Of a DNA stretch of 64,000 nucleotides, positions 15,501-24,609 are shown piece after piece. The DNA is from Rhodospirillaceae bacterium (GTDB taxonomy: Bacteria > Pseudomonadota > Alphaproteobacteria > TMED109), in NCBI GenBank assembly GCA_902557845.1, contig CACEBX010000004.1, positions 1 to 64,000 of the forward strand, in the 5' to 3' direction. Positions within the stretch are counted from its first letter, which is position 1; every line of letters begins with the position of its first letter. Under the pieces are notes generated by a model that worked only from the letters and a program-made list of their open reading frames with translations, was not told the origin of the DNA and ran no database searches. The translations under genes were made by a program, and so were the position numbers.

Positions 15501-16362
15501 AAAAATATCTAAAGTTATTTCATCTTCCCCTTTAGAAATTAATCAAAATTTAAAAAAATATAAGGATGAAATAATAGTAGTAAAGTATGGAGGAAGCGCA
15601 ATGTTGGATCCTAAATTATCTGAAACCTTCTACAAAGATATAGAAATTATAGTAAATGCTGGAATTAAACCAATAATTGTTCATGGGGGTGGTCCTCAAA
15701 TAAATCAAAGTCTAGAGTCATTAAAATTTAAACACAAGTTTTATAAAGGTATGCGAATAACAGACGAAAAAACATTAAAAGTAGTGCAAATGGTATTGAC
15801 AGGTTTTATTAATAAAAATATTACAATAAATTTATGTAAAAAAAATATATCAGCCCTAGGTATTGCTGGAACTGATGGTAAATTAATAGAAGCTAAAAAA
15901 TATGTTTTTTATGAAAAATCAAAAAAGGTTAACCTTGGTTTCGTAGGAAAACCAATTAAATTAAACACAAAACTTTTAAAAAATCTACTTTCTTTTGGAA
16001 TAGTTCCAATAATTGCTCCTATTGGTGCTAACAAAAGAGGTGTAAAGTATAATATTAATGCCGATATAACTGCAGGCTTCATATCACATACAATAAAAGC
16101 CAGAAGACTTTTAATGCTGACTGATGTTACAGGAGTAGTAGATAGTAACAATTCACTGATAGGAGAACTTAAACTTAAAGAAATAAAAAAATTGATTGCT
16201 AAGGGAGTTATATATGGTGGAATGATACCCAAAGTAAATACTTGTATAGAAGCCGTGAAAAAAGGAGTTCGTGCATCTGTTATAATAGATGGAAGAGTAA
16301 AGCATGCTCTCCTTAAAGAGCTTTTTAGTAGTAAAGGGGTAGGAACGTTATTTAGAAAATGA
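15484..16362 (+). CDS. argB: acetylglutamate kinase
   Basis: 292 residues. Phosphorylates N-acetylglutamate in arginine synthesis. Nucleotide-binding KYGGSAM 34-40 and HGGGPQIN 67-74, AGTDGKLI near 128 and DVTGVV near 216. An N-terminal segment of about 25 residues before the kinase core is characteristic of hexameric, arginine-inhibited enzymes, so feedback inhibition is likely. It starts inside the end of engB and is followed by an HAD phosphatase and dapD. Confidence 0.95.
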   Translation: MKKELKKISKVISSSPLEINQNLKKYKDEIIVVKYGGSAMLDPKLSETFYKDIEIIVNAGIKPIIVHGGGPQINQSLESLKFKHKFYKGMRITDEKTLKVVQMVLTGFINKNITINLCKKNISALGIAGTDGKLIEAKKYVFYEKSKKVNLGFVGKPIKLNTKLLKNLLSFGIVPIIAPIGANKRGVKYNINADITAGFISHTIKARRLLMLTDVTGVVDSNNSLIGELKLKEIKKLIAKGVIYGGMIPKVNTCIEAVKKGVRASVIIDGRVKHALLKELFSSKGVGTLFRK

Positions 16363-16368
16363 AATTTT

Positions 16369-17019
16369 ATGCCTGATTTATTAATTGATTTAGATAATAC
16401 CATATACAGTGAGACAGAAGAAATCTTTTCTCAAATTGATTTAAAAATGAAATCTTTTATTTCTACTAAATTAAATATAGATATAGAAAAGGCATATGAT
16501 ATTCAAAAAAAATATTTTTTGAAATATGGTACTACTCTAAGAGGATTGATGCTTAACCACAATATCCAGCCGTCATATTTTTTGAAATATGTTCATAATA
16601 TAAACTTAAATCCTATCACTAAAAATTTAGAACTTAAGAGTGAGATGAAAAAATTAAAGGGAAGAAAAATTATTTTTACAAATGGAACCACTGAACATGC
16701 AACTAATGTTTTAAAAAAAGTAGGAGTTTTTGAAGAAGTAGATGATATTTTTGATATTAAAGATGCTGATTATATACCTAAACCAAACCTGCTACCCTAT
16801 AAGAAAGTTGTTAACAAATTTAAAATAATTCCACATAATACTATTATGATAGATGATATTAAGGCAAATTTAGTAACCGCAAAACAGTTAGGAATAAAGA
16901 CGATACATGTAACTAGGCAAACCTCAGAGTCCATAAAAAATAATATAGATTACGAGTTTAGTGACATAGTAAGTATTATTAAAAAAATTAATAACAAGGA
17001 TATATTTAATGAAAATTGA
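16369..17019 (+). CDS. HAD-family pyrimidine 5'-nucleotidase-like hydrolase
   Basis: 216 residues. HAD motif I DLDNTIY at 7-13 (Asp7 nucleophile, Asp9 acid/base), motif II FTNGTT near 103, the Lys-containing [10 protein letters not shown] near 139, and motif [11 protein letters not shown] near 161. The stretch [17 protein letters not shown] is typical of the Sdt1/YjjG-like branch that is conserved next to argB and dapD in alphaproteobacteria. It probably dephosphorylates (deoxy)nucleotides or a related metabolite. It starts 6 bases after argB and overlaps dapD by 11 bases. Confidence 0.85.
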   Translation: MPDLLIDLDNTIYSETEEIFSQIDLKMKSFISTKLNIDIEKAYDIQKKYFLKYGTTLRGLMLNHNIQPSYFLKYVHNINLNPITKNLELKSEMKKLKGRKIIFTNGTTEHATNVLKKVGVFEEVDDIFDIKDADYIPKPNLLPYKKVVNKFKIIPHNTIMIDDIKANLVTAKQLGIKTIHVTRQTSESIKNNIDYEFSDIVSIIKKINNKDIFNEN

Positions 17020-17836
17020 CAAACTTAAAGAAGGTATAAACGATATTTGGAACAAAAAAGAGAAAGGAAAAAAAATAGTCTCGAAAAAAGAAATAAATAT
17101 TATAATGGATACTATCAAATACCTTGATAATGGCAAAGTTAGAGTAACGGAAAAAATCAAAGGTAAGTGGGTTTTAAATCAATGGGTCAAAAAAGCAGTT
17201 TTACTATCTTTTCAAGTAACAAATCAAAAACTAATAGCTAATGGTCCAGGAAAGTCATTTTGGTGGGATAAAGTACCATCTAAATTTGAAGGCTGGAAGA
17301 AAAAAGACTTTTCTAAATCTAATTTTAGAATAGTTCCTAATGCTGTAGTTAGAAAAGGATCCTTCATAGATAAGGATGCTGTTATAATGCCTTCTTTTAT
17401 AAATATCGGAGCATATGTTGGTAGTGCTACTATGATTGATACTTGGGCAACTGTGGGTAGCTGTGCTCAAATTGGAAAAAACTGTCACATATCAGGAGGA
17501 GCTGGAATTGGAGGAGTGTTAGAACCTTTACAATCATCTCCTGTAATTATTGAAGATAACTGTTTTATAGGTGCAAGGTCTGAAGTGGCTGAAGGAGTAA
17601 TAGTCGAAGAGGGAAGTGTGCTTTCAATGGGAGTTTATATTAGTGCATCTACAAAGATTGTAGACAGAAAAACAGGTAAAGTTTTTTATGGAAAAATTCC
17701 CAAATATTCTGTGGTCGTACCTGGAAGCTTTAATGACAAAAAATCTAAAGTAAACTTGTATTGTGCTGTAATAGTTAAAACTGTTGATGAAAAAACTAGG
17801 TCAAAAACTTCTATAAATGAACTATTAAGAAATTAA
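17009..17836 (+). CDS. dapD: 2,3,4,5-tetrahydropyridine-2,6-dicarboxylate N-succinyltransferase
   Basis: 275 residues. Succinylates tetrahydrodipicolinate in the lysine/diaminopimelate pathway. N-terminal helical domain to about 100, then left-handed beta-helix hexapeptides: [23 protein letters not shown], then [13 protein letters not shown] near 162-174 and the [11 protein letters not shown] run. It lies behind the HAD gene. dapE, often next, is absent here. Its stop codon directly abuts the gpsA stop on the other strand. Confidence 0.96.
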   Translation: MKIDKLKEGINDIWNKKEKGKKIVSKKEINIIMDTIKYLDNGKVRVTEKIKGKWVLNQWVKKAVLLSFQVTNQKLIANGPGKSFWWDKVPSKFEGWKKKDFSKSNFRIVPNAVVRKGSFIDKDAVIMPSFINIGAYVGSATMIDTWATVGSCAQIGKNCHISGGAGIGGVLEPLQSSPVIIEDNCFIGARSEVAEGVIVEEGSVLSMGVYISASTKIVDRKTGKVFYGKIPKYSVVVPGSFNDKKSKVNLYCAVIVKTVDEKTRSKTSINELLRN

Positions 17837-18835
17837 TTACTCATCTTTAATAGGCCTAGAAAGTAATTGTTGTATTACTTTATCAAAACTATATTTTTTT
17901 ACCAAAACATTATAGATGGCAGTTAAAATTGGCATATTTACTTTGTATTTTTTCTTTAAATAATAAACTACTTTAATATTCTCTAAACCTTCAGCAACAT
18001 GGTTGCTTTTTTGAAGAATGTCTTTTAAGTCTTGTCCTTCTCCTAACATTAATCCTAACTTATAATTTCTAGATGATTTTGATACACAAGTTAATACAAT
18101 ATCTCCTATACCTGAAAGACCCAAAACTGTTTCTTTTTTACCTCCAAATGCCACTGTTAATCGAATTATTTCTTTAATACCCCTTGCTAAAATAGCGGCC
18201 CTAGCATTTTCTCCTAGCCTTAAACCCTCTGTTAAACCTGCAGCTATGGCTAAAATATTTTTCATTGCACCATTAATTTGAACTCCAATTATATCTTTGC
18301 TTAAATAGACTCTAAAATATCTATTACTTAACAAGTTTAAAGAAATACTAGCCAATTTTGGGCTTTTGGTTGCTAATGTAACAGCAGTAGGCTTCTCATT
18401 CAGTACATCAATAGCAAAAGAAGGACCACTTAGTATAGCTATGTTAGATTTGGGAAAAAATTTTTTTACAATGTCGCTTAACAGTTTTTTTCTTTTTAGG
18501 TCTATCCCTTTTGAACAAATTATGAAGTTATAAACATTTTTTTTATTATTTATAAAGTACTTTTCAAACTTTTTGAAAAAATCAAAAATATATTGAGAGG
18601 GTATTACTACAAAAACTACAGAAATATAAAATTTTGGCAAAGAAGAAGAAGCTATTATTTTTTTATTAATTTTTTTTGAAGGTAAATATTTTTTATTTAT
18701 TAACTTTGAGTTAATTGTATTGGCTACTTCTTTTTCATAGGACCATAAATAAACCGGCTTATTTGTATTTTCTGCTAACAAATTTGCTAGCGCTGTACCC
18801 CATGCACCTCCTCCTAATACTAAAACTTCACTCAT
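17837..18835 (-). CDS. gpsA: glycerol-3-phosphate dehydrogenase [NAD(P)+]
   Basis: 332 residues. Reduces dihydroxyacetone phosphate to sn-glycerol 3-phosphate for phospholipids. NAD site GGGAWGTALA 8-17; SGPSFA near 139; catalytic Lys in GAMKNILAIAAG near 188-199; GLSGIGDIVLTC near 239-250. It overlaps tsaD by 4 bases on the same strand, the usual alphaproteobacterial tsaD-gpsA pair. There is zero spacing to the convergent dapD. Confidence 0.95.
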   Translation of the reverse strand: MSEVLVLGGGAWGTALANLLAENTNKPVYLWSYEKEVANTINSKLINKKYLPSKKINKKIIASSSLPKFYISVVFVVIPSQYIFDFFKKFEKYFINNKKNVYNFIICSKGIDLKRKKLLSDIVKKFFPKSNIAILSGPSFAIDVLNEKPTAVTLATKSPKLASISLNLLSNRYFRVYLSKDIIGVQINGAMKNILAIAAGLTEGLRLGENARAAILARGIKEIIRLTVAFGGKKETVLGLSGIGDIVLTCVSKSSRNYKLGLMLGEGQDLKDILQKSNHVAEGLENIKVVYYLKKKYKVNMPILTAIYNVLVKKYSFDKVIQQLLSRPIKDE

Positions 18836-19872
18836 AAAGCGTTCCTTTTATCCAAAGGCCACCTAGGCATAGCTTTAAAGTTTAAAGAATTACTGTAACC
18901 TAATTTAAATCTCTCATAACCTGCCCAAGCTATCATAGCTCCATTATCAGTACAAAGGTTAGCAGGAGGTATAAATGGCTTTTTATTGCTGCTGATTATA
19001 TTTTCAATAAACTTCTTTCTTAAATAAGAGTTAGATGCAACTCCTCCAGTTACTACTACACTATCGTAAGCTTCGAATTTCTCATTACAATACTTTACAG
19101 CTCTTTTAAGTTTATTAACTAGAATATCAGAAACTGTTTTTTGAAAACTAGCTGAAACATCTTCTATGAAACTTTTTGATATTAAATTATTTTTATTACT
19201 ATTAACTAATTTAATTACGTGGGACTTGAGTCCAGAGAAAGAAAGGTTTAAATCAGTATGTACTGTTCTTAATAATGGTTTAGGAAAAATAAATGCATTC
19301 TCATCTCCTTTAAGGGCTTTTTTTTCTACTTCTGGACCACCAGGAAACTTTAACCCTAAAACTTTTCCTACTTTATCAAAAGCTTCTCCTACAGCATCGT
19401 CTAAGGTACCACCGATAAAATCATATTTATTTGTATTTTTTAAAAAATAAAAATTAGAATGCCCTCCTGATATTAATAAAACTAAATATGGAAACTTAAT
19501 ATCATTAACTAATCTAACTGTTAAAGCATGTCCTTCAAGATGATTTACAGCTACAAAAGGAATCTTCTTTACTTGAGCTAAAGTTTTTGCGAATGACAGC
19601 CCAACTAATAATCCCCCAATCAAACCTGGACCTGCAGTTGAAGCTATAATATCAATATTATTTAGACTTAAACCAGAACTTTTTAATGCTTTTTTTGTCA
19701 TTTTATCTATATGATAAGTATGATTTCTAGCTGCTAATTCAGGAACAACTCCTTTATAGAATTGATGTATATCATCCTGTGAAATTCTTTCATTTGAAAG
19801 AATTTGTTTTTTGCTGTTGACTATTGCGACTGAAGTATCGTCACAACTGCTTTCTATTCCAAGAATTTTCAT
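18832..19872 (-). CDS. tsaD: tRNA N6-threonylcarbamoyladenosine transferase subunit TsaD
   Basis: 346 residues. Transfers the threonylcarbamoyl group to A37 of ANN-decoding tRNAs, with TsaB and TsaE. ASKHA fold: ESSCDDTSVAI 7-17, metal-binding His111 and His115 (NHLEGH), GPGLIGGL 81-88, SGGHSNF near 134 and the C-terminal CTDNGAMIAWAG. tsaB is also in this window (61220-61870). It diverges from hemC with only 32 bases between starts. Confidence 0.96.
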   Translation of the reverse strand: MKILGIESSCDDTSVAIVNSKKQILSNERISQDDIHQFYKGVVPELAARNHTYHIDKMTKKALKSSGLSLNNIDIIASTAGPGLIGGLLVGLSFAKTLAQVKKIPFVAVNHLEGHALTVRLVNDIKFPYLVLLISGGHSNFYFLKNTNKYDFIGGTLDDAVGEAFDKVGKVLGLKFPGGPEVEKKALKGDENAFIFPKPLLRTVHTDLNLSFSGLKSHVIKLVNSNKNNLISKSFIEDVSASFQKTVSDILVNKLKRAVKYCNEKFEAYDSVVVTGGVASNSYLRKKFIENIISSNKKPFIPPANLCTDNGAMIAWAGYERFKLGYSNSLNFKAMPRWPLDKRNAL

Positions 19873-19904
19873 ATAAATTTATATTATAGATTAAAAAAAA
19901 TTTA

Positions 19905-20819
19905 ATGAATAATAAAAAAAAAATATTAATTGGAAGCAGAAAAAGTAATTTAGCAAAAGTACAAACAAGCTTGGTTTTAAGAAAGCTACAAAGATTAGAA
20001 ATTGGAAACTTTCTTGTTAAGTATATATTGTCTAGGGGTGATAAAATAAACTATGCTACTTTTAAACTTGAAGGAGGAAAGAGTTTGTTTACAAAAGAAC
20101 TTGATACCCTCTTAATAAACGGAAAAATTGACTTAGCAATTCATTCAGCAAAAGATATTCCTGCTGATATTAATAAAGAAATCACTATTGCTGCATTCTT
20201 AAAAAGGGAAGATGCAAGAGATGTATTAGTCACAAAAAATCTCAATATAAGAAACATTTTCGAATTAGACGAAAATTTTAATTTTGGAAGTTCAAGTCCT
20301 AGAAGAATAAATTATCTTAAAAATTTAAATCCTACTGTAAAAATTAAAAATCTAAGAGGAAATGTAGAGAGCAGAATAAAAAAAATTACTGAAGGAAACT
20401 TAGATGGCACTCTCCTTGCTCTAGCAGGATTAAAAAGATTAAAATTAAATTATGATAATATAAACTTTATAAAAGTTCCAAGAAGCGTCATTCTTCCTGC
20501 TCCAGGACAAGGTGCTATTGCAATAATGTGTAGAAAAAATGATAGAGAAATAATTAAAGTTTGTAAAAAAATAGATGATCCCAATACTAGAATTACCGTG
20601 AATGCTGAGAGAGCCTTTATAAAAGAAATTAATGGAAATTGCTTTACTCCCTTAGCTGCTTTTGCAAGAGTATATGGAAAAAAACTAATAATAAGAGGCA
20701 GGCTTTTTTCAGAAGATGGAAAGTATTTTTCAGAGAAAAAAGTAGTAGGGGATGTTAAAGACTCAGAAAAAATTGGAAAATTATGTGCTATTAAAGTTTT
20801 AAAAGATTTAAATAAATAA
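19905..20819 (+). CDS. hemC: hydroxymethylbilane synthase (porphobilinogen deaminase)
   Basis: 304 residues. Joins four porphobilinogen units into hydroxymethylbilane. HSAKD 80-84 with catalytic Asp84; SSSPRR 129-134; PAPGQGAIAI 199-208; the dipyrromethane cofactor attaches to Cys246 (NGNCFTPLAA). Start of the heme cluster hemC-hemD-Mic60-hemY. It diverges from tsaD. Confidence 0.96.
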   Translation: MNNKKKILIGSRKSNLAKVQTSLVLRKLQRLEIGNFLVKYILSRGDKINYATFKLEGGKSLFTKELDTLLINGKIDLAIHSAKDIPADINKEITIAAFLKREDARDVLVTKNLNIRNIFELDENFNFGSSSPRRINYLKNLNPTVKIKNLRGNVESRIKKITEGNLDGTLLALAGLKRLKLNYDNINFIKVPRSVILPAPGQGAIAIMCRKNDREIIKVCKKIDDPNTRITVNAERAFIKEINGNCFTPLAAFARVYGKKLIIRGRLFSEDGKYFSEKKVVGDVKDSEKIGKLCAIKVLKDLNK

Positions 20820-20820
20820 T

Positions 20821-21543
20821 ATGAGTAAAAAATATATAGTGATATTAAGAGCTTTTGGTATCTTGGATAATAATGAAATAGAAAATGTTTTAAAAAATAG
20901 TCTATACAATATAATAACTTTTCCTATTTTAAAGGCGGAAATTGTTTATTCTAAACCAATAAATCTCAATAAATCACAAGCAGTATTAACTACTTCTTCT
21001 AATGCAATAAAAATATTTTCTCAACTATCAAAAAATAGAAATATACCTTTATATACTGTAGGAAGTACCTCTAAAAAAGTAGCAGAAAGACTTGGGTATA
21101 AAAATGTCATTGATTGTCAGGGAGATAGTGTTAAAATGTTTTATACAGTATTAGAAGATTGTGATAAGAATAACGGAGATTTAATTTATATAGGAGCAAA
21201 AAGTATTTCATTTGACATACCAAAAATGTTACTTGACGTTGGTTATAAAGTTAAAAGGTACATTGTTTACAAAACTAGAGAAGTTAATGTGATAGATAAT
21301 AAATTTTTATATCTTATTGAATTAAAAAAAATAAAGTGGATAGTTTTACTTTCGAGAAAAGGAGCTTCTAATTTCAATAAATTATTTTTAAATAATATTG
21401 AATTTAATCAGTTAAAGCAGATTAAATTTGCGTGCCTAAGTGAAAATATAGCTAAAGAATTAAGTTCCAAGATTAAGTTTAAATTTTTTCCTGAACATCC
21501 TACTTTAAGTAATTTAAAATCTGTAATAACACAAAATGAGTAA
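20821..21543 (+). CDS. hemD: uroporphyrinogen-III synthase
   Basis: 240 residues. Closes hydroxymethylbilane to uroporphyrinogen III. HemD is poorly conserved in sequence. The supporting features are: two-domain length; TTSSNAIKIFS near 60-70; YTVGSTSKKVAERLG near 79-93; YIGAKSISFDIPKML near 127-141; and the C-terminal FFPEHPTLSNLKSVI. Position, one base after hemC, supports the call. Confidence 0.85.
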   Translation: MSKKYIVILRAFGILDNNEIENVLKNSLYNIITFPILKAEIVYSKPINLNKSQAVLTTSSNAIKIFSQLSKNRNIPLYTVGSTSKKVAERLGYKNVIDCQGDSVKMFYTVLEDCDKNNGDLIYIGAKSISFDIPKMLLDVGYKVKRYIVYKTREVNVIDNKFLYLIELKKIKWIVLLSRKGASNFNKLFLNNIEFNQLKQIKFACLSENIAKELSSKIKFKFFPEHPTLSNLKSVITQNE

Positions 21544-21546
21544 ATT

Positions 21547-22794
21547 ATGGTAATAAAAAAAAATAGAAAACTAAAAAAAAGAAAACCACTTAAAAAAGTT
21601 TCAACAACTGCAAGTAAAAAAACTAAAACAACTCTTGTTTCGCAAAAATCAAGAAAACAAAAAAATTTAATCCCGCAAATCAGTTTTTTAATAAAAAATA
21701 CTTTAAATACTTTACAAGAATCTTTGACAAAGTCTTTAGCTTTTATTATATCATTAGTAAAGAGTTTAATAAAAGCACCCTATTTGTTTATAAATATTTT
21801 TTTCTCTACATTATTTTTAATAATAAAGAATGTAGTTTTCTCGATTTACACAGTTTTTAAAAATATAGTTACTAATATTTTCAAATTTAGAGAAGTCTTT
21901 TTTGGAATAATATTTGGTATCATCTCTGGAGGTATAGGTGCTATATTAGCAGTCTCCTATCTTGAATTCAACTCTAGTATAGAGAAAAAAAATACAGAGA
22001 TTATTGAAAACCAAAAGATAATTTTTGGGAAAATTTCTTTAATTGAAGAAAACATAAAAAGTACTATTAAAAATAATGATAAAAATAAATTATCAATAGA
22101 GGAACTTAAGATCTCTAAAGAACAATTATTAAAGTCAGAAGAAAAATATGGACTATTAGAAGAAGAAATAAATAATTTAAATAACTCCATAAAAGTAATA
22201 GAAAAACAAACTTATAATATTGATACAGACCTTTCAGTTTTAAGGAAAGATCTTAAAAGCAACTCTAGATTAATCCTGTCTTCAAGTAAATCAGAATTAT
22301 CTAACAGACTATATCTTACCCAAAGCCTTCTAGACAGATTAGAATCAGGGGTACCTTATTCTCCTCAACTAGAAGCTTTAGGTAAAGAAGGTTTAGACCC
22401 GGCTTTATTACGTTTTGCAAAAGGTGGAGCTCCAACTTTAAAAGATTTAGAAGCTAGACTAAGTGCTAGAGCAGGAGAACAATTAGATGCTGATAGAACA
22501 AAAAGAGATACGACCTGGAAAGAAAATCTTAAAAGGGAAATTTCTAAATATGTAAAAATAAAACCAACAAATATAAAAGAAATTAAAGGTGTTACTGGAG
22601 CTCTTCTTAGAGCTGAACAGTCAATATCTAGAGGTAATCTAGCAAGTGCTATAAAGGAAATATCTTCAGTACCTGCTGAGGAAAGAGGCCCTTTGGATGC
22701 TTGGTTAACTGAAGCAGTGGCTAGACAGAATGCTGATATAGCAGCTAGAAACCTTCTTGCAAAAACTACAGCAGCATTACAGCAAAAAAATTGA
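21547..22794 (+). CDS. Mic60/mitofilin-like inner-membrane protein
   Basis: 415 residues. A Lys/Arg-rich N-terminus (1-40) is followed by hydrophobic segments; the clearest membrane helix is GIIFGIISGGIGAILAVSY near 120-138. Next come a coiled coil (about 140-245) and a C-terminal helical domain (SISRGNLASAIKEISSVP...LLAKTTAALQ). This layout and the place between hemD and hemY match the alphaproteobacterial Mic60 homologue, relative of the mitochondrial MICOS protein. Roles in shaping intracytoplasmic membranes or in envelope biogenesis are known only in some species. Confidence 0.8.
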   Translation: MVIKKNRKLKKRKPLKKVSTTASKKTKTTLVSQKSRKQKNLIPQISFLIKNTLNTLQESLTKSLAFIISLVKSLIKAPYLFINIFFSTLFLIIKNVVFSIYTVFKNIVTNIFKFREVFFGIIFGIISGGIGAILAVSYLEFNSSIEKKNTEIIENQKIIFGKISLIEENIKSTIKNNDKNKLSIEELKISKEQLLKSEEKYGLLEEEINNLNNSIKVIEKQTYNIDTDLSVLRKDLKSNSRLILSSSKSELSNRLYLTQSLLDRLESGVPYSPQLEALGKEGLDPALLRFAKGGAPTLKDLEARLSARAGEQLDADRTKRDTTWKENLKREISKYVKIKPTNIKEIKGVTGALLRAEQSISRGNLASAIKEISSVPAEERGPLDAWLTEAVARQNADIAARNLLAKTTAALQQKN

Positions 22795-24119
22795 TAAGAA
22801 TACTAATTTTAATAGCTCTTATGGCAACCATAAGTTCACTTGCCATGTGGTTTACCAAAAATAGTGGAAATATAGAGATTACTTGGCTAGGATGGGAAAT
22901 AAGTACTTCTTTATCTTTTTTTTCATTAGCCGCTTTTATATTTTTTTTTACATTTTTTATTTTATATCTCTTTTTAAAAAGAATAATTTTATTTCCTTTT
23001 AGAATTAATAAAAATATAAAAAAATATAAAATTAAAAAAGCAAAAATTGCTTTAGAAGAAGGGCTTCTGGCTTCAGCATATGATGAAAAAGAAAAGGTTT
23101 TAATAAGCTACAATAAGGCAAAAAAACATTTAACAGAAACACCTTTATATTTACTGTTGAAACTTCAAAATTATCTTATAAAAGGAAATGAGGCACAATG
23201 CTTTAATACTTATAAGAAAATGCTAGAATTTACAACATCAAGACCTTTGGCAATTAAAGGACTAATTTTAATTGCTAATAAAAATAGTGATTATGAGTTA
23301 TTTTCTAACATGCTTAATTATGCAAAAAATTTTAAAGTTCCATTAGAGTTCTTTCTTATTGAAGCTGTAAGATTTTGTATGAAAAATGGTAAATGGATCA
23401 TGCTTAAAGCATACACAAATCAATCTTCAAAAAATTTAAGTAAAAAAGTAAAGAATGCTATTAGTTTTTTGAACTTTAATTTAGCTAAAGAAAGTATAGA
23501 GGAGGGAAAACCAGAAAAAGCAAAAACGTTTCTCGAAGATATATTTATATCTAAAGTTTATTTTCCTAGTTATGTAGAGTTATATTGTAACTTACAATTA
23601 CATAACAACGAGAAACATTTAAAAAGAATATTAAAAGCCTATTGGAGAAACTTCCCTCATAACAATATATTAGACTTTGTTTTAAAGAACTTTGAAAATT
23701 TTACTCTACTAGAAAAAGTAAAACTGTTAATAAGTATTTTAGAAGGCCATAATAATTTATATTTAAAATATCTGTTGCTAGGCGAAATTAAAGCTAAAGC
23801 TAAAATTTGGGGTGATTCAAAAAAAGATTTGCTTAAATCTATTGAATTGTATCCTAATAAAAAAGCATATCTTCTATTAGTACATATAGAAGAACAAACT
23901 TCCTGTAATAAGAATAAAATAAAAAATTGGCTAAATTTAGCTAGTTTCTGTAAAGACAAATTGTGGAAATGCAATCTTTGTTCTTTTGAGCAAGAAGAAT
24001 GGAGTATTTACTGTGAAAACTGTAACAGTCTACTTACATTCTCAAATCAAGGAGTTCAAATTAAAGAAACTAGTAAACCAGATTTATTGCTCAATAATAA
24101 TAAGTTAAAAATAGCCTAA
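22791..24119 (+). CDS. HemY-like protein with TPR-type helices and a C-terminal zinc ribbon
   Basis: 442 residues starting with TTG that overlaps the preceding stop. Two N-terminal membrane helices (about 2-19 and 37-65) match the HemY_N family. The middle is a string of TPR-like helical pairs. The C-terminus carries two Cys pairs, WKCNLCSF and YCENCNSL (about 395-415), a rubredoxin-like zinc ribbon also seen in LapB-type TPR proteins. Despite its name, HemY of this family is not protoporphyrinogen oxidase and its role in heme supply is unclear. It is followed by an L,D-transpeptidase gene (TAATG overlap). Confidence 0.82.
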   Translation: MIRILILIALMATISSLAMWFTKNSGNIEITWLGWEISTSLSFFSLAAFIFFFTFFILYLFLKRIILFPFRINKNIKKYKIKKAKIALEEGLLASAYDEKEKVLISYNKAKKHLTETPLYLLLKLQNYLIKGNEAQCFNTYKKMLEFTTSRPLAIKGLILIANKNSDYELFSNMLNYAKNFKVPLEFFLIEAVRFCMKNGKWIMLKAYTNQSSKNLSKKVKNAISFLNFNLAKESIEEGKPEKAKTFLEDIFISKVYFPSYVELYCNLQLHNNEKHLKRILKAYWRNFPHNNILDFVLKNFENFTLLEKVKLLISILEGHNNLYLKYLLLGEIKAKAKIWGDSKKDLLKSIELYPNKKAYLLLVHIEEQTSCNKNKIKNWLNLASFCKDKLWKCNLCSFEQEEWSIYCENCNSLLTFSNQGVQIKETSKPDLLLNNNKLKIA

Positions 24120-24607
24120 TGAAATTAAAATTTTTTATCGCATTACTTTTACTATCATATACCAATATAATTTATGCTGAAGTAAAAACAAAACTTTTGT
24201 TAATAAATAAATCAAATAGAGACCTTTTAATTTTTTTAAATAATGGAGAAATAAAAAATTTTTCTATATCTTTAGGCTTTGAACCTTTTGGAAAAAAAAT
24301 TAAAAAAGGTGACGGAAAAACTCCTGAAGGGCTTTACTACATAGAAAAAAAAATCCAAGATAGCTCATTTTATTTAGCTTTACAAATTTCCTATCCCAAC
24401 CCTTGGGATATTAGAAGAGCATTAAGCTTAAATAATCACCCAGGTGGACAAATTATGATACACGGTGTTCCAAATAATGGATATGATAAAAACTTTCATA
24501 ATAAAAGAAATGACTGGACTGAAGGTTGTGTTGCTATAAAAAACAATGAGATGCGCATTCTATGGAAAGTTGTAGATGTTGGAACACCAGTCTTAATTAG
24601 AAAGTAG
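24119..24607 (+). CDS. L,D-transpeptidase (YkuD family)
   Basis: 162 residues with a signal peptide cut near residue 20 (IIYA/EV). The YkuD catalytic block is His115 (IMIHGVPN) and Cys137 (DWTEGCVAI). GDGKTPEGLYYI at 64-75 is typical of the YafK/ErfK-like branch. It likely forms 3-3 cross-links or cleaves/attaches lipoproteins on peptidoglycan in the periplasm. Its stop lies 2 bases from the convergent PBP stop. Confidence 0.88.
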   Translation: MKLKFFIALLLLSYTNIIYAEVKTKLLLINKSNRDLLIFLNNGEIKNFSISLGFEPFGKKIKKGDGKTPEGLYYIEKKIQDSSFYLALQISYPNPWDIRRALSLNNHPGGQIMIHGVPNNGYDKNFHNKRNDWTEGCVAIKNNEMRILWKVVDVGTPVLIRK

Positions 24608-24609
24608 TG

